Under the pieces are notes generated by a model that was given only the letters and a program-made list of their open reading frames with translations, made no database searches and was not told the origin of the DNA. A program made the position numbers and the translations under genes. 64,000 nt of DNA. Source: Pelecanus crispus (taxonomy: Eukaryota > Chordata > Aves > Pelecaniformes > Pelecanidae). Location of the stretch: contig NC_134656.1 in NCBI RefSeq assembly GCF_030463565.1, forward strand, positions 2,299,001 through 2,363,000, read 5' to 3'. Shown piece after piece: positions 49,234 through 60,955 of the stretch (positions are counted from its first letter, which is position 1; every line of letters begins with the position of its first letter).

Positions 49234-49818
49234 CTAGTCCAGGAGGGAGAGCCTTTTTTCCTGTCTGAGAAGCAGCTGCTATCTCATTTAGAAGTGGGTT
49301 GTGAGGCAGCATGGACCATCTAACTTACCTTTCCTGTCCCCCACCATTGGGGAAGTTAGATTTTGAAGTGATTGGGGGGGAAAAAAAAAAACCCTGAAAG
49401 ACACACAAGGCTCCATGAACAAAGCAAACAGGAGAATTATAACTCCCTGTGTAAGTCAAGGAACTCTTCTGTCTGAGCACACCCTGGTGAGCTGTGGCTT
49501 TTCTCTGCTGGGGAAGTCAAGTGGCTCTGGTTCAGCTCTGCAGCAAGAGTCCTTCTCGGGGCTGGCAGGAACAGGGAAGGCAGAGAGGAAGCTTTGTGCC
49601 TGGTCGGCTATTTGCAGCCCTCGGAGGACTCAAGGGGTGGCTGCTGTTTCACTTGCACAGCGCTTGCTTTTTCCATGCTGGAGCAGAAGCGTTGCAGTAT
49701 TTAATTAAGTGCCTTTCTTTGGAGTTCAGACTCTTTTCATCGACTGAGATTTCACAAACAATGAAGAAGTTTCCGACATGGCTACTCCCCATTCCCAGGG
49801 TCCCCTAGCAAAAGAAGT

Positions 49819-49831
49819 GGGGGGGGGGGGG
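49819..49831. repeat. Run of 13 Gs
   Basis: Homopolymer tract on the + strand, upstream of NPBWR2. Length is likely to be variable and error-prone in sequencing. Confidence 0.95.
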
Positions 49832-50338
49832 AAACAGAGTTCAAGGAGTATTTCCAAAACTAAGGGTTAAAGGGGCTTAATCCACTATTAAAGTAACTCT
49901 TTAACCAAGGGTAGGTTATGATCTTATTCAATATGAAGACCGTCCCCATTGCAGACAACTGTGGCAGCACATAAAACTTGGCACAGATGGACAGACAAAC
50001 CTGTAAATCTCAAAAGTTCAGGATTATTCAGGGAAGCGGGGGAGAGAAGTACCTTGAAAGCAAATCCACTTTCGAGTCAAAGCAAGAATTGCCCCATCTG
50101 TTTACATCTCTAGCAGTTGCCACATCCATTGCTATCTATTGCCCGACCCATACTTCCAAGAATTCCTCCGCAGGGAAGCGAACGAACAATCGACCCCCCA
50201 TGAAGATCAAAGATTTGGCAGCTGGTCCCCAGGCTCTGCAAAGAGAAGTGCCTCGCTTCACTTGCATTTTGTTGTGGCACAGTAATAAAGTGAGCAGGAA
50301 AGGTGGCATTGGAAATTGAGGGTTGAAGTGCCCCTTAC

Positions 50339-50530
50339 CTGGTGAGTGGCTCCGGCTGCCTCCTCCGGCACCTGCTGCTCGGCACTGTTGAGCCTCTTCT
50401 CTCTAATCCGAGTTGGAGGAGGGTCTCTGGGATGCTGACGTTGCCCGGCTTTGCAATCATATCAACATGGTGGCTCTGTGTGCGCGTTGCATGTCTGAGC
50501 AATTAGCGTTTGTTCGCACCAGGGAAGGAG
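50339..50530 (-). other. Candidate NPBWR2 5' noncoding exon with a minimal upstream ORF
   Basis: On the minus strand an exon-like stretch ends with the donor CTCACCAG|GTAAGG (last exon base 50339). About 25-35 bases before its inferred start is a TATA-like element at 50554-50565. Inside it, an ATG in the ideal context GCCACCATG (50466-50468) starts a three-codon upstream ORF, M-L-I-stop, ending at 50457. A TGACGT core at 50436-50441 resembles half a cAMP-response element. Splicing to the acceptor near 49234 would remove about 1.1 kb. Assignment to NPBWR2 is inferred from orientation and distance only; the start is approximate. Confidence 0.38.
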
Positions 50531-50553
50531 GAAAAAGTTTTCTCTCTGCAGGG

Positions 50554-50565
50554 CTATTTAAATAG
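50554..50565 (-). promoter_or_regulatory. Palindromic TATA-like / MEF2-like element
   Basis: CTATTTAAATAG reads the same on both strands. It could serve as a TATA box for the minus-strand exon ending at 50339, or as a MEF2-type A/T-rich site. Position relative to a real start site is unknown. Confidence 0.35.
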
Positions 50566-53500
50566 TAAATCGGGTAGGTGCTGGTGAGCAGCTGATGCTC
50601 CAGGGCTGTTCTCTTCAGGAATGAGGGAGATGTTGAGGGGCGCAGGCAGCACCCAGGGCTGGCAAGCTGTGGCTGGCTGAACGAGGGATGTGTGCAATGG
50701 TGGGAAGCGGGGGGGGTGTGTGTGTTAAACTGCTTCAATAGGGAATACTGGCTGGTTTTAACAAAGGAAGATGCACAAATGTGTGGCGGGGGAGGGAGTG
50801 GGAGGAGGGTACTCAACATTACAGCGCTCAAAATGAACAAACAAACAGACGTACCTTGCCAGATCTGTGCTGGTTTCAGCTGTGCTGGGGGAGCTCAGCT
50901 GGTTTTCCCCAGCTGGGTCTCTGGTCCAGCTTTGGAAATGCAGCTAAATCCTTCGGATGTGCATCGCACGATGCAGGAGTCCTGTGAAGCTTGGCAGAAA
51001 AGCACCCCAGGTTATATAGCAAAACCAGCAACAATGTAAAATCACTTTACCTTCATGTCTTTCTAAAAAGAGGAAAAAGGATATCAAGGGTCTTTTGATT
51101 GTCCTGTAGTCTTTTAAATGTATCGCCCACCTGCAGGTTGCCTGACCTTTGTTTCAATAGCAGGCGAGAGCAAACGCAGGCATCTATCAGTGCTACGCCT
51201 GGCAGCGTGCAGTGTCATTTAACTAAGCGGGTCAGCTTGTTTATATGAGCCGTGTAGCAAAGAGCTGTGTTTGACTTTGCTGCTCTTCTGGGGACGTTTA
51301 CCCTTTTCTGGCAAGATTACTGTGCGCCGGTAACTGGGTAGGAACAAAACATTTCATTGCACGCAGGGAGGTAAGTCCTTAATGCCATGGGTATAACTGG
51401 CTTTTCAGCAGATGGTAATTTTTTTATGCCTGGTGTACAACTCTTACAGATATTGTCTGTATCTCAGCCAAAATCTGACCAGCCCTTAGGCCTAAGCAAA
51501 ATTAAATAGAAATTAAAGATTGCCCAAGAAGATCCGTAGGAATGATGTGGATGATATTTCTTCAGATGAAAGACTCCCAGAGCCTTCCTCTTGCCTGTTT
51601 TGGGAAAGCTGGCGCAGTCTGTAAGTAGCTGTGAGGGAAGCAAGGTTTTGATAGGTCTGCAGGGGGAAGGCAATTTTCCAGGAGTCGCTGTTGTCTTTGT
51701 CAAAGAGAAGAAAATGCTGGAAGATAGAGAATTTCAGGAGAAGGCAATGTTAAATTTACTGATCAGCAACTATTCCCCAGGGCAAAAGGGTGTAAAAGTA
51801 TTTTGCACTGAAAATGCTTCCATCGTGGCTTTCTGTTTTACAACACGAGGCGCATCTCTCGGCTCTCTGGGAGAGCTCAAAAGCTGTCCTCTCGCTCCCC
51901 AAACTCTGTTATCTTGGAATTGGCTGTCACGCTGCCCTGGCCAGCGGCTGGGTGCCCCGGTGCTCTGTGTTTTGGGACGTACTCCTGAGGGGCTGGGAGC
52001 CTGGGGGGGGCTGCAGGGGTGGCTGTGCTCCGGCGGATCACGCGTGAGCTGTGCCGGGGCCGCATCCTGCCCCGGCTGCCTGTGCCGCCTTACTTCTCAT
52101 TATCCATAGGGAGCGCAGCCTCCTGCGTGCCTTGGTTAGGATGTGTTTGATTAAAACAACTTCGTCAGGGATGAGTTGGAAACTAAGCGTTAAATCTCAG
52201 CTGGTGTGAGTAGAGGGGCTTTTGTTTCTTTTATATCCCCAAGGAAGTGCACGGTGCCTGCTTTCTGAGCTGTGCTCCTTGCCTAGTCCCTCTAACAGAT
52301 TTGCAGTAAAACTCACCTGCTTTGGGGAGAGCAATTGCAAACAGATCTAAATTCACGCATGAAATTGCATTGCAGCCCGAGGACCTGCATCAGCAAAGAG
52401 AAAATCTTTCCCTTGTGTTGGCTCTGGATCCAGCCAGAGCTGGTGGCTGAGCACAGCGGAGGCGCGTTGTGTGTTTTGGCATGATGTGAAATGGGGAGTG
52501 CCTGGAGGGAAGGCTGAGAGGATGTTTTATTCATCTTGTTTTCTCTGGCTGGGTGTCCCTTCCACTTGGTTATAAATGTTAGAGTGGCACAAAGACCTGG
52601 AAATCAAGCACTAGGTCAAGTTGCTGTGACAAAGGACACGAGCTGTATTTTCCCTCCGAGCCACTTGGACTTACTCTTGTGTGGGCAGCTCCATCGGCAG
52701 CACGGTGCAAGAGAGACAAAGTTTCTATCCCGGGCAAATCCATGCCATGGAGATGGACTTTGCCTCTTGAAACCCACGTTCACACTATTCAGCTCGAGTT
52801 AGCTGTGCAAACAGAATGAAAAGGCAGTAAATTAGGGAGGGGGAAATCCCTTGCAGTGCTAAATCAATGGTGCTTTATTGCCTTCATAAAGTTGACATGG
52901 TGCTGACTCCAGACAAAGGCCATCCATCACTTTGGAGTTAGGGAGAACTGTGCTGCCACGGGTGCCTGGGGACATGGGGAGTGCCCGGCACTGGCAGGGC
53001 TGAGCCGCAGCAGCAGCTCACACCTCGCTGGGGACAGGCAGGGCAGAAGTTTTCTTTGCCTGGGTTGCTTTTGGAGAGAACTGCAAAATGTCTGCTCGAA
53101 TGATGGGATTATTTCTCCACCAAGTGTGAGTGATGCTGTCTGAGCCCTCTGAGATACTCGAGCTGTGCAGTGAGGACGTGTTATCTAAAGGGCTGTTGCC
53201 TAAGGCGGAAGGCTGTTCCCTCCAACCAGTTCAGTCCTTCTGAGGAGAACCTCTCCAGGTCACCACCTCACCTCCCTTATTAATCCACGGGGGCAATTAA
53301 AGAGGATGAGTTACCCTGCATCAGCCCCTGAGATGGACCTCCTTTTTCAAAGTCACAGTAATCTCAGCTGGATTTGATTTTGAAACTTTGTTGAGTTAAG
53401 GCTGCTTTTTATTCCATGCAGGAGCACCGGGGAGATGAAGCCAGGCTTGCCGGAGGGATGACTTCACCGGGGAAGGGAACGAGTGTGTCCTTCCTGCAAG

Positions 53501-56500
53501 GGGTCACAGGGATAGGAGACATGTTCAGCCATTTAAAATGAAAAGAATTAACTATGGGGGAAGAAAACTGAGAACTGATTATGCTCTGCTCTACCAGGGG
53601 GTGGTAATGTTGGAAATTTTTGATGCACCTCTGCTACTGCTGCCTAAAGTCACAGATCGCCTGCTGATCAGGCAGTAGCTTTCCAGGGCTTTTTCACCCC
53701 CTTTGAAAAGCATATTCTTGTCCTTGGAGTAGAGTTCAAGGAGAGCTGTTAAATAAAACAAAATAAAGGTGGCTTCTTAGTCACCCAGCATACCCCCCAG
53801 GATAAGCTTTGCTTTTGTCATTCTCACTCTGAGGACAAGGTATGATCATCTCCCCGTGGTCACAGTGTTGGTAGTCCTTGGCCATTTCTGGGGCAGGCTT
53901 TGAGCCTCAGCTCCGTGCCTGTGACAGTCGTCCTGGGAAGACCCATAGACAATTTGCAGAGATGGAGCAGAGGTTTGTCTGAAAAGCTGGGGCTCAGAGG
54001 AGCGTGTAATTACACGGACAGGTCAGGTCTGGACTGGGATTGCTGTTCTAGGACTCCAGCGTTCCCAGACACCTAAAGGGATTGTTTTCCACTTTGCTTC
54101 ACTTCCCAGCGTTGGTGGGAAGGGTTGTGCAGTGCTGGGCTAAGCCAGGGAGCGGCAGCCCTCTGCTTCACAGGCCTTGGGCATGACCATGGAGCTCCTG
54201 CAGCCCCCGAGAGGTCCTGTGACTGGGTCCAGTTTGGTAAGACTGCTTTGCTTCCCACCCCTGCCCCTTGAGGGATTAGTAGGGGAGAAAATCCTGTTTT
54301 CTTGGGCTCCGGCTGCTGTCAAAGAGTCAAGTTCATCTCAAGGACACAGATACACAATCAATACTCTTTGCTCACCAAAACAAAATGTTCTTGGCTGACT
54401 GTCTTGCAGTCACTGGTTATTAGGGTGATTTATTTGTATGAGGTGTTCAGGCTTTTCAAAAGATGGTACAGCACTGCAGGTTAATATCCAGAACCGATTA
54501 TGTCGAAAGGTCTGTAAAGTGATGGCTTCTGGTAAGTAAAGCCAGTGTGCCTGGCCCGGTTATTTATTACAGAATAACTCTCGCTATGCTGTAATCTCTA
54601 CCTGGGGGCTGAGTCTTCCCGGAGCTGCTCTGGTCCCAGCCTGGAGATTCAGAGATGTTGGCCACCGCATCCCCCAGGAACCACCCGTTCCTCCTCGGTG
54701 TGGTGCTGGCTCAGCAAAGGAGCAGTTGGTGGGTGTTGGGGTGAGCTGGAAAGGAGAAACCCGAGCTTGTTCATCACCCCTGTGCTGGGTGCTTTCCCTT
54801 TTGGCACAAGCTGGGATGTGTCCTCCTGCTTCCTAACCCTTCCCAAGCCAAAGCGGGCCAGGTTGGCTTAGGCAGACGATGGTGCTCACCTTGTGGGACA
54901 CCCCTGGGAACCAGGCGAGGGGTGTAGGTGCTGATCTTTCTGGGGGAGGAGGATACAGCAGACATGTCCATCAGTGAAATGGTGAATTGTGGGTGAAGAA
55001 AATGCCTTTGGTAAGAACAATTGCAATGGATCCCGCAGCTGGTGACACATCCAACTCATGACAAGCTGGAGTGAAGGCAAAGTTGTACTGGAGGTGCTTT
55101 AAAGAAAATCAGAGTAGTGAGTCTTACTTATAAATGGCCTGTTTTTGTCAGGCAAGGGATGTATCAATAACTGCCCCATCTCTGCCTCTGCAGGGGAGCA
55201 ATCGAGACAAAAGCCATGTGAGTAATTTCCTCAGACCAGAGGTGATCGGGAATAAAAGCTGTAGCACCGGGAGGTGGTGGGGGGGTGGCTGGAGCTGTTT
55301 GCTCCCTTCCTGCACTCCACAAAGGAGGCTGTGTAGCTCCTGCAATGGGTCAGCCCTCACTCCCAGCAGCTTTTGGAGACCCTGGCTCTTCTGCAGGCCA
55401 TCCCCAGCCCCATGGTGCCGGCACAGCCCTGGCCTGGGCACGTTCCCAGAGGTGGGATCCAGCCCTGGAGGGTGAGTGGCATTGCAAGAGGCTTCCTGGC
55501 TCCCAGGAAGGAGCCCGTGCTGTCCGAGTGCCTCTGCCATGCTGGCAGCAGCACGTTAATCAACAGAGCTCTGGCAGTGCACCCATGGCCGTATGAGCAA
55601 GGACACGGTGCTGCAGTTTCTATGTATCCGTGAGGATTTAAAGAGGGCAGGCAGAACCCTATGCAGCTTCTTTAAACACCTTCATTATTTTATTTTTTTC
55701 CCCTTTGGTCTGGCTTCAAACAGCCTGGTTCCAGAGAGAAATTAAAATAGGTTTCCATTCCAGGATGCCTTTGTTCCCCAGTACTTTTTTCCCTGCCTTT
55801 TCCATAGGGCTGGAAGTGAGTCTGTACTTTGGTTTGTTTTCTGCCCTGAGCAAGTTGAGTCTGTCCAGACCAGAGCCCTTTGGGAGAGGAAGGTTTCTGA
55901 AAGGGGGCTGTCACCCTTTTCAACGCTGCCCATCTCCTTTGCGGGGTTTTTTTGGGCTCGGGGCAGCTGCTGGAGGTGCCGGGCAGCAGCCTGGGACTCC
56001 CCTTATCGTGGCACAAGCAGTGGGAAAAGGCTGTCCCGCAGCGTGTCCCTCGATCGCTCTGACTGCTGTGGGGATGCTGCTGCCTCATCCTCCTTAACTG
56101 TATCTGGAATCAGGGGAAATCAATCTGCTGGATCAATCAATGGAGTGATTTGTCTTCTGGGCTTTGAGATTTTGCTGTTCCCTATCTTGGGTTTCTTCTG
56201 TCAGCCCATGTGAGTCACTGCTTTTGTGTAATCTGACTATGGGACCTGCGTGGAAAAACCATTGTATGTGGCTGTACCTTGTGCTGCGGTACTTCAGGGT
56301 ACAGTTAATTGCTTACTTTTGCAGCTATCTTGGAATGCTGTTAACTCTTGAAACTATCAATGACCACTGAAATGTCAACAGGATTCTGTTTTCCTGCTGG
56401 TTGCCTTTAGCAGATGTGCATGGCATGTCTACAACGGGCTTCTACTGCACAGTTGTTGGATTGCAGAGGTAACAGGCAAGACGTAAGGAGGAATCCCAGT

Positions 56501-59500
56501 TTAAAAGGGTCGGAGTACAAGAGAAAGAAAAGGATGTTAGTTGCCTGAATTGGGTGTGAGTCAGCAGGTAGATTTCTGTTCTCCTGGGTCCACATCCACA
56601 CTGCGTTTTCTGGTGCTGTGCTGCTGGCAGACGAGGATCGAGTAGGACATGCGTGCTGTTTAGTGCTGCAACCCATTGGCATCCCATGCAGGAGCTGTAC
56701 ATTATTTAGTTGTTATTAAGCTGGTTATTATACAGCTGCTAAGAGCCCTTGGTATCTGTGCCACTTCCAGGTAATATGAGTTGTCACTTTGACTTTTTTT
56801 AATGACATGTGAACTGTCGCCTCTGAAAAGTCATCCTTTCTCTCATTGCTTGACCTGCTCTGAAAGCTATGAAGCTTTGCAAACAACGGCGTTGCAATAA
56901 GGTTATAATGCATCCTCGGAAAACCAGCATGGAGTCCTTCAGGGGTGCTCGCTGGGGAGCAGGCTCTATGCAATATATTCCAATATCTCTAAGCAACAGC
57001 TAAATGTGTCACCTCGTCTGCTTAAGCAGCAGAGCTCCTCTGGCCTAAAAGCCTAATCATCGGATGGTTATGGAGTGCAAATTGCTGCTGAATGAATTTG
57101 CTGCTTCATTCACTCCAGCTTCCCCTCCCTGCCTGTGTTATGACAGTGAAATGACTCATCTTCACCTTAATAACATGTTTTAGAAAAATGTTTTAATATT
57201 TTGTACAATGTTCATTGTTTAAAGAAAAAAAAACACCACACGAAATTTGTCTTTTGGCACAACATTTTCCAGTGCAATTACACAGAGCCGGCACCTTTCT
57301 CCATTTGATCTTCAGGCCAACATACATAGTGGAGTACGAGGTTTACGATACTGTCGATTATTCTAAGGAAGAAAGAGAAAAGCAGGAGGCCTGATTTGAA
57401 CTTAGTGAAACTTGACTCTATGGCTTTGGACTACAATCACTTGTTACAGCTCACTTTTGCAATTAATACCAGCCTGACTTACTTAAATAGGTTGTCTTAA
57501 TTCATGTGGCCAAATATCTGTTAATGAAAATTCAGTTTTAAGAGCATGATACTTGTTGGGTGTGTCAGTGTGATGGAGAAAATGCCAGATGGATAACTGA
57601 GGTGAACTTAGTAGGAAATGGTGTGCTATGAAACACCAAGCAAAAAATAAAAGGGGAAGGGAAGGCATCACCGCAAAGTGAGGTTTGCGGCTGGTGCTGT
57701 CTGCTCATCTGCACCCCGTGGTCGTGGATATAGCGGGGACATTTGGCTCTGAGCAAGCGAGGGAGGGAGTGGATTCAGTATGTGCACCAGAAATAACCAA
57801 AAGAGCAGCAACGGTCTCTAGGACCTGGCTCTTCTCTCTTTAAAGTCTAATTTGGACCCCAAAGCAAAGCCCCAGAACTTAATTCCCTGCAGAACCGAAG
57901 CTGCCAGGTCACTGACTGGGGTTTTCACAGCGTGCCAGGGAAAATGAGGTCCCCATCAGAAATCCTATTGATGCAAATTTAATTATAGGCAACAATGCCA
58001 TAGAGAAGACCTTTCAGATGCTTGTGGAGGAGAAGCAGGAAAAGAAAAGAAATAAAAATACACCTCTGCTTTTTCCACTGGGAATAATTTCTGAAGCACA
58101 AAACTCCCTGGGCCATGCAGATCCTCCTGCCAGGTGAGTAATTGCAGACAAGAGCTGACTGAGCAGGAGAAGGTGTTTTGTGTTGGAGGGCTGAGTTATG
58201 ACTAAATTAAGTCTTTCCATGTTTAATACCAGTGATCCTTGGTAATATCAGTGTCATTTTATCAATAAGGAGCACACTCAGGCTCTGTGAGACCTCTCAG
58301 TCTCCACCTGCTTCTCAATTCCACTTGAAGGCGGAGGAAAATGATTTCCTTGTAAATGGCCCGTTTCCACTGACTTCTGCAAACTCTCACTGAGGCTCCT
58401 TGCTGGGAAGTTGATTTTTTTTTTTTTTTTCCTGTAATAAGAATTGCTTTCTTGTAAGTGTTAAGTGATGCGTTTCCCCACCTCGGATGTCAGGAGGTAC
58501 AGGAGCACAAGCTGTACAGAAACATTCCCCAACTGCATCAATAACCTTTTTGTGTTGCTTAGTGAGTACTAGATAACTGCGGAGTAGTTGTGTGTCTCTG
58601 CAGGTTACCTGGCAATCAATTACACATTGCCGACACGTCCTAATTTACATGGAGGATGTGATGAAGTCCTTAGTCTGCAATCAGGCGCTGGCAGTGCTCG
58701 TCCTCTTGTGGGTTTACGGGCTCAGCAGAATAACACCATGCTCAGCAGCCAGGTTGTGCAGGAATTGAGAGGCTTTTTATTTTTGAGACTTTGAATTTCC
58801 CTGTTATCTGGCCAGGATTTAAGGTGAGAAGAGCTTTTGGGCTGGAGTAGCATCTCCCCTGTTTTCCCTGGGCAGCTCTGCAGCACTCCTGCTTGCCTCG
58901 CTCCTCATTTTGTGGAGCAGCCAGGATCCTTGCACAGCCCGACAGGGGATTTTCTGGGTTGGAGAAACACCCATGAGAGAGGCAGAATATGATGCTGTTA
59001 CCCGTGGCTGGTGTTCCCACCTCTGCTCTTGGTTTTTCCCTTCCTTGCTGCCCTGGGGCACCTGAATAATGGAGGTTTTGCAGTTTTGTTGTCCATATTG
59101 AAATTGGTAGAAGAGTTTACAGACTTGTTTCCAGTGTAAAAATAAGCTCTATTTTGCTCATTGTATAAGGGAAAAATTATATCGGGCAGAAAGCAGTGAG
59201 AAAAAGATGGGCGATCAGTGGATCTTTTTCATGTGGGTGCGGGGAGGGAAAACAATTGCGGTGTGTGAGATGCGTCGTTAATGTAAAAGCAAAAAAAAAA
59301 ATGACCCAAATGGTGAACGTGCATCGATTGAGCTGGCATCGTTGTCAGTAACGCAGCATCTCGGATCTCTGCCGGCTGGGATCTCTGCCGCCGTGCCTGC
59401 TCCTTCACCTGCTGAGAGGTGCTTGTGTTGCGGCTGATTGTGCCTGTCATTTACGTTTTGATTGCACAGCCGGTTCTTAGAAAACAGGTCGGCTTTTTTA

Positions 59501-60917
59501 ACTCTCTTGAGCATTCAAGTGAGTCCAGGAGATGCGGGGATGGGCTGGTAAGTGGATTTGTATTGTCTTGGCTGTTAGGTGTTTTGCTGCTTCCCGGCAC
59601 TCCTACTGGTGATGGAGCTATTTGCTCTGAAGCAATCCCAGGCACGCTGCTTTTGTGGAAGGCAGAATAGCTGAAGAGAAAAAAGGGCTGGAAATTACCG
59701 GTTCTGGGGAAACGCAGTCACTGCAAACTTTCTTCTGGGACCTGCTCATGAGCAAAGACGGAGCCTGAACGGGGATCTGCTCTCATGGGGTCACTTACGC
59801 TCACACGATGCTCTCCATGCATCTACACGTTGTCACCCCACGGAAACATGTTCCTGCAGGAACCTCCTGGCAGGGGAGATTTGACACCGCAGCCGTGCGG
59901 CTTGGAAAAAACCATCCAGGCAATTTTTCCCTTTCATCTCCCTTCCTTGCCAGGAAAGCCAGGATGCCTGCCTGCTGTATTTCACAAGTAGGAAATCAAT
60001 TGCTGAGGGATTCCCACTGGGAGATTTGTGCTTTATGAAATTCATGCTGGGGGGCAGAGAGGCAGGCTGGGGAGCTGGGAATGATAGCTCCGTCTTCCTC
60101 TCCTCTGCTGCTTTAATTGTTTGTAAAGACTTAATAAGCAGCACTAAACAGGGAAGCTGATCCTTCCCTGCAGCAAACACAGGCATGCGGCATTTTATTA
60201 GCTCTTCTAGGGCCTCTGTTTGGAATTTCTTTGCTGTATTTTCTTCTTTACAGGCTTGATCCAAAGCCTTGGAGATAGGTAGGAAAACTGTTGTTGACTT
60301 CGTGGTGTCAAAGCTCTGAGTGTCAAGCCAGCTCCAAATCCATGCAACAATCTGGGAAGAAAATAATATGGAGAAATCTAAGCAATGAAATGCTCTCTGC
60401 CTTGGCACCCTATGCGTAGAAATGCACACCAATTAGGCACAAAAAATTTGTAGTATTTGCAGAAGAATGAGTGGAAATAGCTTGCCATTTAGGATGGAAA
60501 TGAGGAGAAACTTTGTGCCCAGCAGAAGGGTGCAGACACAGACCAGGTGCCCAGCAACAGCAGGCAGGTAGAGAAGTGAAATCCCAAACTGAAGACTTTT
60601 TTAAGGTGGAGATTTTTGGATGTGGGGGCTGTAGAGGCAGATCTTGCGAGTCCCATGGCCGATGCAGGCAGCTTCCCGGGGGAGATTCCCTGCCCTGTAG
60701 CTGGGGAGCTGCTGCCTGGCTGGCAGCAGGTCTGGTCCCGCAGGGGCGATTTGGTTTGTACCTGGTGGCTCAGCAGAGCTTGGGGAAATGCCCCAGCCTC
60801 TCTGACTGGCTTGGATTTGAGAGGTGTTTGGGTCAAACTGACTCATTTCTTCTCTGAGGGATGGAGTCTTGAGTTCTCACTGGGTTTGCTTGAGTACAGT
60901 GGTATTTCTCCAATCTG
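50566..60917. other. Flanking DNA without an assigned gene
   Basis: MYT1 lies beyond NPBWR2 in human, and this may be its upstream flank or first intron, but no MYT1 coding sequence (CCHC zinc-finger or N-terminal signature) was recognised. CpG frequency rises locally at 51840-52090. A T-run lies at about 58416-58430. Exon-like sequences near 57.3 and 60.3 kb are discussed as findings because they lack a family match. Confidence 0.45.
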
Positions 60918-60950
60918 CCCCCCCCCCCCCCCCCCCCCCCCAAAAAAAAA
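60918..60950. repeat. Poly-C (24) followed by poly-A (9)
   Basis: A 24-base C-run at 60918-60941 passes directly into nine As and then five more Cs. The complementary strand is a 24-base G-run, capable in principle of forming a G-quadruplex, with an i-motif on the C strand. The true length is likely to be uncertain. Confidence 0.95.
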
Positions 60951-60955
60951 CCCCC

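Noticed and set aside
57316-57394. Likeness of the + strand peptide to the NKAIN PxYIVxYxV segment
   Set aside because: Only a handful of residues agree and the remainder, including the charged tail and stop, does not fit that family.
58070-58131. + strand ATG followed by a strong donor (GCCAG|GTGAGT)
   Set aside because: Only a few codons precede the donor and they do not match the start of MYT1. Donor-like sites of this quality are common by chance.
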